From Taklimakanibacter lacteus (lineage in GTDB: Bacteria > Pseudomonadota > Alphaproteobacteria > Rhizobiales > Aestuariivirgaceae): 64,000 nt of DNA. The stretch spans positions 259,277-323,276 of the forward strand of contig QOZQ01000007.1 of assembly GCA_003576695.1 (NCBI GenBank). Reading direction: 5' to 3'. Of the stretch, positions 17,748 to 26,124 are shown piece after piece. The translations under genes were made by a program, and so were the position numbers. The notes under the pieces are model-generated. The model was given only the letters and a program-made list of their open reading frames with translations. It had not been told where the DNA came from and did not search any database. The number at the start of each line of letters is the position of its first letter. Position 1 is the stretch's first letter.

Positions 17748-17764
17748 CGGACCTTGAGGGTCCG
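17748..17764. terminator. Weak stem-loop between convergent genes
   Basis: A 6-bp stem (CGGACC with GGTCCG) and 5-nt loop lie between the convergent kinase (stop 17697) and aldolase-like gene (stop 17815). There is no U-tract, so at most a weak bidirectional terminator. Confidence 0.35.
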
Positions 17765-17814
17765 ACGCAGTCCAGGGAGTAACCATATGCTTCTTGTAGA
17801 AGGCTTGCGAGACG

Positions 17815-18861
17815 TCAGGCGGCCTTGAGGGTCGCGCGCTTGAGCGGCTCTTCGGTGATGACGCGGTCTTCCTCGAGCGAGCGGAAGGGTTTCAGGCCCA
17901 GCTTCTGCAGCTCGCCGTGATAGGCGCGCACCGCCTCGTCCGGCTGGATCGTGCCGTCGGTGATCTGGCGCATGAAGGTGAGGAGCGTCAGCGGCGCTTC
18001 CGCCTGGTTGATCTTGCGGCCGAACAGGGCCACGCGGGCGCCGTAGCGCTCGCCCTGCTGCAGCAGCTCGAAGGTGTCACGCGTCGTGCCGGTGCCGCCG
18101 CCCAGAATGCCGATGACGAGGCTCGGATCATAGGTCGCGAGCTCTTCCAGGGCCTTGGGGCCGTTATAGACGATCTTGAGGAACTGCGGGCGATCGGCCT
18201 TCATCACGCCGGCAAGGCAGCGCAGGATGCAGTCGTTGATATATTCGCCGAGCGCCTCGCGCTCCATGGTGTGCGGGAGATTCGGGTTGAAGACTTCGAG
18301 GAAATATTTGAAGCCGTTATTGGCGGCATCCTGACGGAAGGCGCTGAAGGCCTCCAGCGTGCGCGCATCGGCTTCGACATCGTTCATCATGGTGATGGAA
18401 TAGAGGCCGAGATCGGTAAGGTAGAGCTTCTTCGCCGTCTTCACCGGCGCCGATGCGTTGTACATCACGCGCGGAAGGCTGGCGGTGCGGAACGGGCGCG
18501 AGGCCTGCTTGTGATAGGTGCCGTGGCGGATGAGGCCCCAGCAATCCGTCGTGTCATTGGCGCGGATGACCGGCTTGACCTTGCTCTTCTTGAAGACGCC
18601 GCGCTCATGCAGCAATTCGAGATTGGACGCCGACACCAGCATGACATCGACGATGCCCTGCTTCACCACGGCCTGGATGTCGTCGAGATATTCGGCGCGG
18701 GTCTTGCCGCGCAGGCGCGTGCCATCGGCCGCGCGCTTCGGTGCCGCACCCAGGACGCCCGACCCCATGTCGCCATCCTTGGCATCGGCAAGGATGAAAT
18801 CCGTAGGCTTGTATTTGCCGGCCCGGATGCGCGCCAGCTTCTCGTCCAACTTCGTGGTCAT
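17815..18861 (-). CDS. Class I aldolase-like (DhnA/DeoC/LacD-type) beta/alpha barrel protein
   Basis: A 348-aa protein whose C-terminal third resembles DhnA-type class I aldolases: a candidate Schiff-base lysine Lys229 in FLKIVYNGPKALEEL, then a phosphate-binding GGGTGTTRDTFELL (254-267) and GARVALFGRKI (274-284), the usual last strand and helix of such barrels. The N-terminus has ILADAKDGDMGSG, a typical first strand with acidic residues. ATG 18861 has AGGAG upstream. It is divergent from the ADP-kinase-like gene with a 264-nt AT-rich gap between, so a kinase-then-aldolase route for a sugar or polyol is inferred. The substrate is unknown and the family placement is from motifs only. Confidence 0.6.
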   Translation of the reverse strand: MTTKLDEKLARIRAGKYKPTDFILADAKDGDMGSGVLGAAPKRAADGTRLRGKTRAEYLDDIQAVVKQGIVDVMLVSASNLELLHERGVFKKSKVKPVIRANDTTDCWGLIRHGTYHKQASRPFRTASLPRVMYNASAPVKTAKKLYLTDLGLYSITMMNDVEADARTLEAFSAFRQDAANNGFKYFLEVFNPNLPHTMEREALGEYINDCILRCLAGVMKADRPQFLKIVYNGPKALEELATYDPSLVIGILGGGTGTTRDTFELLQQGERYGARVALFGRKINQAEAPLTLLTFMRQITDGTIQPDEAVRAYHGELQKLGLKPFRSLEEDRVITEEPLKRATLKAA

Positions 18862-19048
18862 AAAACCAATCTCCTGGTGTCTGCTGGGTGGTTCCTTAAC
18901 ATCCGGCCTCAAAATGAGCAAGAACTATCAAAACTTTTCAATATATGTCACACTTCGCACCTGAGCGTCCCCACGATCTAACTCTAATCTATTGATATAA
19001 CTTAATTATTTAAATCATCTTCAAAAACGCCAAAATCTCTCAATCTGA

Positions 19049-19078
19049 TTGACAGTTCTTGCAATTTGACCCTCTATG
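19049..19078 (+). promoter_or_regulatory. Sigma-70-like promoter of the ADP-kinase/deoR operon
   Basis: TTGACA at 19049-19054 is a perfect -35 box, followed after 17-18 nt by CTCTAT/TCTATG at 19072-19078. It lies 48 nt before the ATG at 19126 in an AT-rich stretch between two divergent genes, where a DeoR operator would also be expected. Confidence 0.5.
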
Positions 19079-19125
19079 AGGCCACTCGCGCGCAACCTGA
19101 CGAATCTGCGAGCTAAGGGAGAAAA

Positions 19126-20397
19126 ATGGTAGCCGCTGCAGATTGGAGCCGTCTCTACCGGGATCTCATCGCCGATATCCCGCGGATCACAGCTTCCGCG
19201 CCGCTGATGCTGTTCGGCCTCAGTGCCTGCGTCGATGCGCGCATCATCGCACATGAGCTTGGCCCCCTTTTCCAGCCAACAGCACCTGAAGCAGCGCAGG
19301 CCTTCGGCAAGCTGATCAAGGACCGCGCGGCGCGCGGCATTGGCGGTGAGGTCCGCATCGAGTGGCCGGAAGGTCCGGCGTGGCTCGCCAACCATATCCC
19401 CATCAGCTACGCGCTCGGCGGCACCGGTCCGCAGGCCGCCTGGTCGCTGGCGGCGATCGGCGCGCCGGCCCTCATCGCGCTCGAGGACCGCAGCGCGCAC
19501 AAGCTCGGCCAGGTTCATCCCGGCATACTGATCGCCGAGAATGGCAAGGCGCAGCGCGCCGCCGAGATCACTCCACGCGGGCCGCGCCAGCCGGAAATCT
19601 TCATCATCGAATTCACCGCCGGAAAGGCGATCGATGACGTCATGCCGCAGCGTTCGTCGCGCATTATCGTGCGTTTCCACGACCCAGGTCTCGAGCATGA
19701 CCAGCAATTCGATGCGCTCAGCGTAAAGCTCGCACCGCAAGCGGGCGCCGGGCTTATCTCGGGCTTCAACAGCATTCCCTACGATCGGATCGATGCGGAA
19801 GTCGAGGCTGTCACCCGCATGTTGCGCCAGTGGCGGGCGGGTGGCCTCACGACGATCCATCTGGAGCTTGCCGGCTACGACACGCCAGCACATCGCGACC
19901 GCGTGATCGAACGGCTCGCAGGCAGCATTACCTCCATCGGCATGAGTCATTCCGAATTCATACAGTTGATGCCCGAGGATTCCGGTCTGATGCGCAGCAT
20001 GGCCGATCTCGGCGCCAGGCTCTGTCTCGACCGCGTTTGCGTGCATGCGGATCACTGGGCAGCTTCGGTGACGCGGGGCGATGCGGGGGAAGAACGCAAG
20101 GCCCTGATGATGGGCTGCCTGCTTGCCGGCACGCGCGCCAGCCATGGCGTGCCGGCCTATCCGCAGGAGATCGACGCGCGCGCGACCTTCACCGATCCGC
20201 CCTTCCCGGTGCTGGCGCAGCATGGCTCCTGGTCCTTCGTCGCCTGCGCCTCGCCCCATCTCGACCACCCGACGGCAACGGTCGGACTCGGCGACAGCTT
20301 CACCGGCGGATGCCTTCTGATGCTTGGCCGGCACGCGCCGTCCAAAGCGACCGCCGCAACAGGGATGCGCCATGGAAATACAGTCCAAGCGGGTTGA
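19126..20397 (+). CDS. ADP-dependent glucokinase/phosphofructokinase-like sugar kinase
   Basis: A 423-aa protein of ribokinase fold that looks most like the ADP-dependent kinase family (ADP_PFK_GK). It has a Gly-rich loop ALGGTGPQAA (residues 97-105), a middle GFNSIPY, the SIGMSHSE strand-turn (270-277; the archaeal counterpart reads S-[VI]-G-[ML]-N-E-x-E), RVCVHADHWA, and the nucleotide-site GLGDSFTGG (387-395) with catalytic base Asp390. The family phosphorylates glucose or fructose 6-phosphate using ADP and is known mainly from archaea and animals. The gene overlaps deoR by 26 nt and is divergent from the aldolase-like gene. A PfkB-type ATP kinase is the alternative. Confidence 0.6.
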   Translation: MVAAADWSRLYRDLIADIPRITASAPLMLFGLSACVDARIIAHELGPLFQPTAPEAAQAFGKLIKDRAARGIGGEVRIEWPEGPAWLANHIPISYALGGTGPQAAWSLAAIGAPALIALEDRSAHKLGQVHPGILIAENGKAQRAAEITPRGPRQPEIFIIEFTAGKAIDDVMPQRSSRIIVRFHDPGLEHDQQFDALSVKLAPQAGAGLISGFNSIPYDRIDAEVEAVTRMLRQWRAGGLTTIHLELAGYDTPAHRDRVIERLAGSITSIGMSHSEFIQLMPEDSGLMRSMADLGARLCLDRVCVHADHWAASVTRGDAGEERKALMMGCLLAGTRASHGVPAYPQEIDARATFTDPPFPVLAQHGSWSFVACASPHLDHPTATVGLGDSFTGGCLLMLGRHAPSKATAATGMRHGNTVQAG

Positions 20398-21187
20398 GAT
20401 CATCCCGGCCAAGCGCCGGGCAATGATCCTCGATCGCCTGCGTCGCGACGGGGCGGCCTCGATCATCGAGCTTTCCGAAGAGATCGGCGCCTCGGCCTCC
20501 ACCATCCGCCGCGATCTCGAGCAGCTGACCGAAGGCGGCTATCTCGAGCGCACCCATGGTGGCGCCCTGCTGGTGCCACCGTTGCGAGCGACCTTCGAGC
20601 ATGAGCCCTCCCTCAATGCCGAGCTGCAGCATCCGCAGAAACGCGCCATCGGCGCACTCGCCGCCTTGCGCGTCAATCCGGGCGACAGCGTTATCTTCGA
20701 TACGGGATCGACGGTGCTCGAAGCAGTGCGCGCCACGGCTGAGCGGCAGATCCCGCTGACGGCGGTGACGAACAGTATCGAGACCGCGCGCCTGTGCGCC
20801 GAATGCCCGTCCTGGCGGGTGATCGTGCCCGGCGGCTCGGTGCGGCCCGGTTCGCAGATGATGGTCGGCGAGCCCGGCGTGACCTTCTTCGGCACGATCC
20901 ATGCCGATATCTGCCTGGTCGGCGCCTATGCCATCACCGGGCGCATCCTCACCGATGCCTCACTCGAGGTGGCCGCCCTCAAACGGGCGATGATCGGCTC
21001 GGCGCGCCGCGCCATCCTGCTGATCGACAGCACGAAATTCCGGGCGCCCTCCTTTTCGGCCTTTTGCGATATTGCCGCGATCTCGGAAATCATCACCGAT
21101 GACGGGGCGAGCCCTGATGACCTGGCCGCCTTGCGGGCGCTCAACGTCAAGGTGACCGTCGCCAACGTGGCGGGAGAACAGCGCTGA
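20372..21187 (+). CDS. DeoR-family transcriptional regulator
   Basis: A 271-aa DeoR/GlpR-type repressor. The N-terminal HTH (about residues 10-65, AKRRAMILDRLRR to GYLERTHGGAL) carries the family signature GASASTIRRDLEQL. The C-terminal DeoRC sugar-phosphate sensor domain has FDTGSTVLEAV and the LIDSTKF motif. ATG 20372 with AGGGA upstream was chosen, which lies inside the end of the kinase gene, so the two are translationally coupled. Members usually respond to phosphorylated sugars, matching the kinase and aldolase-like neighbours. Confidence 0.9.
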   Translation: MEIQSKRVEIIPAKRRAMILDRLRRDGAASIIELSEEIGASASTIRRDLEQLTEGGYLERTHGGALLVPPLRATFEHEPSLNAELQHPQKRAIGALAALRVNPGDSVIFDTGSTVLEAVRATAERQIPLTAVTNSIETARLCAECPSWRVIVPGGSVRPGSQMMVGEPGVTFFGTIHADICLVGAYAITGRILTDASLEVAALKRAMIGSARRAILLIDSTKFRAPSFSAFCDIAAISEIITDDGASPDDLAALRALNVKVTVANVAGEQR

Positions 21188-21284
21188 GTTCGGTTTTATT
21201 GAACCAATCCGCCAGAATTAAATATTTTCCGCCGACTGCCCGCCTCGTCTAGCCTTTACCCCCCTGAACAGCAGCTTGGAAGCC

Positions 21285-22736
21285 ATGATACGGACGGGTG
21301 AGCAATATCGCGACGGCCTGCGTGACGGGCGCGAGGTCTGGATCGACGGCGAACGGGTCAGGGATGTCACGCGTCATTCGGCGCTCAAGCCCATCATCGA
21401 CATCAGGGCGCGCATGTATGACATGCAGCATGACGACGAGCATGCGGCGGTGCTGACCTATGCTGAGAACAATGACAGCCACTCCATCTTCAACCGCCTG
21501 CCCAGAGTGCAGCAGGACTGGCATGATAAATGGAAGGCCGTCGACACGGTGCTCTCGGACATCGGCGGCGTCGTCACGCGCGTGGGCGATGAGACCGTAG
21601 GCGAGATGTGGTCGCTCTATGACGGCCGTGACGTACTGGACGAGATCGATCCGCAATTCTCCCGCAACATCACCAACCATATCCAGCGCGTGATCGAGAC
21701 GGATGTCTTCCATGTCTCGGCCAACACCGATCCCAAGGGCGACCGCTCCAAGCCGCCGCAGGACCAGGATCCCGACATGATGGTGCATGTCGTCAAGGAG
21801 ACCGATAAGGGCATCATCGTGCGCGGCGCCAAGTATGAGACCGCCGCCGGCTATGCCGACCAGGCCTTTCTCAAGCCGACGGTCGGCGCCTGGACCAATG
21901 AGAAGCTCTCCGACTATGCGGTGGGCGGGATCATCAAGATGGGGACGCCCGGCGTCAGGATGATCGCGCGCTCCGGCTTCTCGGGGCGCGGCACGCCGGA
22001 AGACTATCCGCTCGCGAACAGGTTCGACGAGGTCGACTTCCTGATGGTGCTCGACAATGTGCTGGTGCCCTGGGAGGACGTCTTCTTCTACCGGCACACG
22101 CGCGCCGCTTCCTATATCCGCGGCACGCTGCACCGCTATTCCGCCTTCCCCTATACGCTGCGCCTCCTCTATGTGGCCGACATGATGATCGGCGCGGCTT
22201 TGTGGAACGCCAAGCAGACCGGCCTCGACAAGCTGCAGGCGGTGCGCGAGAAGCTCGCCGATCTCGTCTGCTACCGCGAGGGCATCAATGCGCATCTGAC
22301 CGCCTCGATCGCACTGGCGCAGAAAAGCCCCGGCGGCCTCCTGATGCCGCATCAATCCATGCTCTATGCCGGACGCATCCATGCCTGCGCCAATCTTCCG
22401 CAGATGATGCATATCGCGCGCGAGCTCTGTGGCGGCCAGATCTGCGTGACGCCCAATGCGGCGGCCTTCAGCAATGGCGATTCAAAGGACTGGCTGGCCA
22501 AATTCTACAGCCTCAACGAGGCCTGGCAGGCGGAGGACCGGCGCAAGCTGCTCGCCTTCGCGCGCGACCTTCTCAATTCCGACTATGCCAATCATCGCCT
22601 CACTTTCGTGCAGTTCGCGCAGGCCCCGCATTTCAACCATCTGGCCGCCGTCTATGGCGCGTTCGATTTCTCCGGCCCTCTCGATTTCGTGCGCAAGTCG
22701 GCCAATCTCTCCGATCGGGTGAAGGGCTCGCTGTGA
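21285..22736 (+). CDS. HpaB-type FADH2-dependent monooxygenase (4-hydroxyphenylacetate 3-hydroxylase family)
   Basis: A 483-aa protein of the HpaB/PvcC family with N-terminal RTGEQYRDGLRDGREVWIDGERV, the family RhypA-like acyl-CoA-dehydrogenase fold segment, and late conserved CGGQICVTPNAAAF. Such enzymes hydroxylate phenols or other ring systems using FADH2 from a separate reductase. No reductase gene (hpaC-like) is visible in the window. ATG 21285 was chosen over TTG 21276, since GGAAG sits just before it. The stop overlaps the next gene (GTGA), so it is the first gene of a cluster with an M20 deacylase, RidA and DUF1028. The substrate is unknown. Confidence 0.82.
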   Translation: MIRTGEQYRDGLRDGREVWIDGERVRDVTRHSALKPIIDIRARMYDMQHDDEHAAVLTYAENNDSHSIFNRLPRVQQDWHDKWKAVDTVLSDIGGVVTRVGDETVGEMWSLYDGRDVLDEIDPQFSRNITNHIQRVIETDVFHVSANTDPKGDRSKPPQDQDPDMMVHVVKETDKGIIVRGAKYETAAGYADQAFLKPTVGAWTNEKLSDYAVGGIIKMGTPGVRMIARSGFSGRGTPEDYPLANRFDEVDFLMVLDNVLVPWEDVFFYRHTRAASYIRGTLHRYSAFPYTLRLLYVADMMIGAALWNAKQTGLDKLQAVREKLADLVCYREGINAHLTASIALAQKSPGGLLMPHQSMLYAGRIHACANLPQMMHIARELCGGQICVTPNAAAFSNGDSKDWLAKFYSLNEAWQAEDRRKLLAFARDLLNSDYANHRLTFVQFAQAPHFNHLAAVYGAFDFSGPLDFVRKSANLSDRVKGSL

Positions 22737-23947
22737 GACTCGACGCCACTGTCGCTCATCTCGACAGGCTGATCGGCTTTCCGACGGTCAGCTCGGACTC
22801 CAATCTCGATCTGGTCGAATATGTCGAGGCCGCGCTTGCAGCCGAAGGCATCAAGGCGCGGCGAATTGCCGACAGGTCGGGGCGGAAAGCATCGCTCCTC
22901 GCCACCATCGGACCGCCCGATCGGACAGGCATCGTGCTTTCGGCCCACACCGATGTCGTGCCGGCGGATGAAGCCGGCTGGACGAGCCCGCCCTTCAGCG
23001 CGAGCTTGCGCGGCGGGCGCATCCATGGCCGCGGCAGCTGCGACATGAAAGGCTTCATCGCCTGCGTCCTCGCTCATATCGGCGTCTTCAAGCGCATGGC
23101 GAGCGCCACGCCCATCCATCTCGCTTTCTCCTATGATGAGGAAATCGGCTGCCGGGGCGCTCCGGATCTCGTCGCCGCCGTGGCGCAGATGGAAGTCCTT
23201 CCCGCCTTCTGCATTGTCGGCGAGCCGACCTCGCTCAAGCCGGTATCGGCCCATAAGGGCAAGGTGGCGCGGCGCATCATCGTCAAGGGCCTGACCGGCC
23301 ATTCGGCCATGCCGCATCGCGCCGCCAATGCGGTGACGGCCGCGGCGCGGATCGTCTCGCTGATCGATGACATCGCGCGCGATTGCGCATCCGGGGCTGC
23401 CGCCCTTTCGGCCTTCGATCCGCCCTATACGACGGTCCATGTCGGCTCGCTGCATGGCGGTTCCGCCCTCAATCTCGTTCCCGACCGAGCGGTGATCGAA
23501 TTCGAGATCCGCAGCACTCCCGGCACGGATGTCGGTGCGCTGCTGACGCAGATCGATGCCGGCGTCGCGGCGCAACGTGATCGCCTGCGCCGGACGGCGC
23601 CCGAGGCCGATATCGCCGTCGAGGACATGACGAGCTATCCGGGCCTTGCCACACAAGAAGGCGATCCCGCCCTTTCCATCGTGGCAGGGCTTGCAGCGGC
23701 CGAGGACAAGCCGGCGACCGTGAGCTTCGGCACCGAGGCCGGCCTCTACAGCGCCGCCGGCATTCCCACCATCGTCTGCGGCCCCGGCAATATGGCCCGC
23801 GCCCACAAGGCCGATGAATGGATCGGCCTCGATGAGCTCGCCGCCGCCAATCGCATGATGGAGCGCCTGGCGCAGCGGCTCGACCGGCCCCTTGCGGAAT
23901 GGCTGGACAGACCGATCAAGACACTTCGTAATGCATCTCGCCAATGA
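22733..23947 (+). CDS. M20 metallohydrolase, acetylornithine deacetylase (ArgE)-like
   Basis: A 404-aa di-zinc amidohydrolase. Metal and catalytic residues are visible: His72 and Asp74 in SAHTDVVP, Asp104 in GRGSCDMKGF, and Glu136/Glu137 in YDEEIGC, with GTEAGLY late in the protein. The family removes acyl groups from amino compounds. The GTG start at 22733 overlaps the HpaB stop; the frame is open further upstream but only as antiparallel noise within hpaB. Since its neighbours are a monooxygenase, RidA and DUF1028 rather than arginine genes, its role is probably catabolic deacylation or ring-opened amide hydrolysis rather than arginine synthesis (inference). Confidence 0.85.
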   Translation: MRLDATVAHLDRLIGFPTVSSDSNLDLVEYVEAALAAEGIKARRIADRSGRKASLLATIGPPDRTGIVLSAHTDVVPADEAGWTSPPFSASLRGGRIHGRGSCDMKGFIACVLAHIGVFKRMASATPIHLAFSYDEEIGCRGAPDLVAAVAQMEVLPAFCIVGEPTSLKPVSAHKGKVARRIIVKGLTGHSAMPHRAANAVTAAARIVSLIDDIARDCASGAAALSAFDPPYTTVHVGSLHGGSALNLVPDRAVIEFEIRSTPGTDVGALLTQIDAGVAAQRDRLRRTAPEADIAVEDMTSYPGLATQEGDPALSIVAGLAAAEDKPATVSFGTEAGLYSAAGIPTIVCGPGNMARAHKADEWIGLDELAAANRMMERLAQRLDRPLAEWLDRPIKTLRNASRQ

Positions 23948-23960
23948 CAGGGGAAACACC

Positions 23961-24380
23961 GTGATCCACAAGCGCCTTCGTCCGTTCAACACCAAGCAGA
24001 CCTATCCCGAGCAGAAGCTCGACAACGACCTGTCGCAAGGCGTGGTGGCGCGGGGCACCATGGTGTTCCTGCGCGGCCAGGTGGCGCAGGACCTCGACAC
24101 GCGCGAAAGCGTGCATATTGGCGATGCTGGCCTGCAGACGCGCAAGACGATGGAGAACATCAAGCTGCTGCTCGAGGAAGCGGGCAGCGAGATGGCCCAT
24201 GTCTGCCGCATCGTCGTCTATCTGACCGATATCCGCCACCGCGAGGCGGTCTACCGCGAAATGGGCGTGTGGCTCAAAGGCGTGTTCCCCTGCTCCACCG
24301 GCCTCGTGGTGACCGCTTTGGCACGGCCAGAATGGCTGGTCGAGATCGAGGTGACCGCCGTCATTCCGGACAAGGCATAG
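23961..24380 (+). CDS. RidA/YjgF-family enamine-imine deaminase
   Basis: A 139-aa RidA-like protein with the FLRGQVAQDLD strand, the QTRKTMENIKLLLEEAGS helix and CRIVVYLTDIR, and C-terminal RPEWLVEIEVTAVIP with the expected Glu. RidA proteins hydrolyse reactive enamines or imines. GTG 23961 with AGGGGA 7 nt upstream was preferred over ATG 23931, which has no ribosome binding site and overlaps the M20 gene. Residues just before LVVTALARPE replace the usual Arg of deaminating RidA with a different context, so it may belong to the Rid4-7 subgroups that go with catabolic operons. Confidence 0.82.
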   Translation: MIHKRLRPFNTKQTYPEQKLDNDLSQGVVARGTMVFLRGQVAQDLDTRESVHIGDAGLQTRKTMENIKLLLEEAGSEMAHVCRIVVYLTDIRHREAVYREMGVWLKGVFPCSTGLVVTALARPEWLVEIEVTAVIPDKA

Positions 24381-24383
24381 GCC

Positions 24384-25061
24384 ATGACCTTCTCGATCTC
24401 GGCGCGCTGCGCCAGGACCGGCATGTTCGGCATCGCGGTGTCGTCCTCGAGCCCCTGCGTCGCGGCGCGCTGCGCCCATGCGCGCGCCCGGGCCGGCGCG
24501 GTGGCGACCCAGAACATCACCGACCCGATGCTGGGGCCCAAGGGGCTCGATCTGCTGGCGGGCGGCCTTGGCGCCCGCGACGCCCTCGCGAAGCTTCGCG
24601 CCGAGGCCAGGCATATCGACTATCGCCAGCTGGCTCTGGTCGACCGCCAGGGCGGGACTGCCTCCTTCTCGGGCGTCAAGACACTGGGCGTCCATGGCAC
24701 CGCCGAGGCGGCCAATGTCGTGGCGGCCGGCAATCTCCTGAAGACGCCCGCCATTCCCGACCGGATGGTGGACTCCTTCCTTGCCACTGAGGACGCCCCT
24801 CTGGGCGACCGTCTCATCGCCGCGATGCAGGCGGCCCTCAGCGCTGGCGGCGAGGAAGGGCCGGTCCATTCGGCGGGCATGCTGCTGGTCAGGGATGTCG
24901 GCTGGCCCGTCGCCGATCTGAGAATAGACTGGCATGAGAGCGACCCGGTGGGCGAGCTTGCCCGCCTGTGGCAGCTCTGGGCGCCGCAAATGGACGCCTA
25001 TGTCACCCGCGCGCTCAACCCGTCCACGGCGCCCAGCTATGGCGTGCCTGGCGACAAATAG
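24384..25061 (+). CDS. DUF1028-family (Ntn-hydrolase fold) protein
   Basis: A 225-aa DUF1028 protein: MTFSISARCARTGMFGIAVSSS at the N-terminus and VATQNITDPMLGPKGLDLL are the family hallmarks. The family has an Ntn-hydrolase-like fold and often travels with M20 or RidA genes; its biochemical activity is not settled. It follows ridA by 3 nt and is the last structural gene of the cluster, with a LysR gene 62 nt downstream on the same strand. A hydrolytic step on an intermediate is a guess from context. Confidence 0.8.
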   Translation: MTFSISARCARTGMFGIAVSSSSPCVAARCAHARARAGAVATQNITDPMLGPKGLDLLAGGLGARDALAKLRAEARHIDYRQLALVDRQGGTASFSGVKTLGVHGTAEAANVVAAGNLLKTPAIPDRMVDSFLATEDAPLGDRLIAAMQAALSAGGEEGPVHSAGMLLVRDVGWPVADLRIDWHESDPVGELARLWQLWAPQMDAYVTRALNPSTAPSYGVPGDK

Positions 25062-25123
25062 GGCTGGGCATTGAACCGGCCTTCGCAGTTGCCCTAGACT
25101 TGCCCGTTCAGGAGATTTGACGG

Positions 25124-26080
25124 GTGACTAAAGGGGATCCAAGCCGGTCGCCGCTGCGCTTCACATTGCGGCAGCTGCTTTATTTCGTGGCCGCCGGCGA
25201 GACCCGCAGCGTCAAGCTCGCCGCCGAACGGCTCAATATCTCGCAGCCTTCCGTGTCGACGGCCATCGCCCAGATCGAGGAAGAATTCGACCTGCAGCTG
25301 TTCGTGCGCCACCATGCGCAGGGCCTGTCCCTGACACCCGCGGGCGAGCGCTTCCTGCAGGCGGCGAAGACGCTGCTCGACCAGACGGAAGAACTGCACA
25401 ATGTCGCCGACGAAGTCGCGGGCTCGATCAGCGGGCCCTTGAATATCGGCTCCTTCCGCACCTATGCGCCGCTCATCATCTCGGAAGTCTGCAAGGGTTT
25501 TCTCGATCAGTATCCGCGCGTCAAGCTGCATGTGTCGGAGGGCGATGAGGCCCAGCTCATCGCCAAATTGCGCAAGGCCGAGATCAGCCTCGCCATCACC
25601 TATTCGCAGAACCTGACCGAGGATGTGGCCTTCGAGCCCTTGGCGGAGCTGCCGACCTATGCGCTGCTGCCGGCGGATCATGCGCTCGCCCGGGAAGCGC
25701 CGGTACACCTGAGCCAGCTTGCCGACCTGCCCTTCATCCTGCTCGACCTGCCGCTCTCCAGAGAATATTTCATGTCGGTCTTCATGCGCGAGAATGTCGT
25801 GCCCAATATCCTCGCCCGGTCGGAATATCCGGAGGCGGTGCGCAGCTATGTGGCGAGCGGATTCGGCTTCTCGCTCGCCACCGCGCGGCCGCGCAACAAG
25901 GCGGCCCTCAATGGCAGGCCGCTCGCCTATGTGCCTCTTGCCGGCGATCATCCGCCGATGGTTCTCGGCATGGCGACCCTCAGGGGTTTGCGCAAGACCA
26001 GCGTCACCCAAGCCTTCGAAAGCCACTGCCGCAAGCTGATTTCCACCGATGAATTGCCGGGCATGGCGCCGCTCGGCTGA
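25124..26080 (+). CDS. LysR-family transcriptional regulator
   Basis: A 318-aa LTTR: N-terminal HTH at about residues 13-72 (LRQLLYFVAAGETRSVKLAAERLNIS and SQPSVSTAIAQIEEEF), and a C-terminal periplasmic-binding-like effector domain. The GTG start at 25124 has AGGAGA about 9 nt upstream. It is codirectional with the HpaB-M20-RidA-DUF1028 cluster rather than divergent, which is less usual for LysR, and also codirectional with the MurA paralogue 44 nt downstream. Which group it controls cannot be told from position. Confidence 0.9.
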   Translation: MTKGDPSRSPLRFTLRQLLYFVAAGETRSVKLAAERLNISQPSVSTAIAQIEEEFDLQLFVRHHAQGLSLTPAGERFLQAAKTLLDQTEELHNVADEVAGSISGPLNIGSFRTYAPLIISEVCKGFLDQYPRVKLHVSEGDEAQLIAKLRKAEISLAITYSQNLTEDVAFEPLAELPTYALLPADHALAREAPVHLSQLADLPFILLDLPLSREYFMSVFMRENVVPNILARSEYPEAVRSYVASGFGFSLATARPRNKAALNGRPLAYVPLAGDHPPMVLGMATLRGLRKTSVTQAFESHCRKLISTDELPGMAPLG

Positions 26081-26124
26081 TCTCTCTATAGAGACGATCC
26101 CCCTATACCCAACAAGGAGCACCT

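Noticed and set aside
22202-22732. N-terminal extension of the M20 gene within hpaB
   Set aside because: The open frame is longer upstream, but that part overlaps hpaB completely and lacks homology; GTG 22733 at the GTGA overlap gives a normal M20 N-terminus.
24384-25061. DUF1028 gene considered as a second RidA or an amidase
   Set aside because: The N-terminal SISARCARTGMFGIAVSSS and ATQNITDP patterns belong to DUF1028, and no amidase triad is visible.
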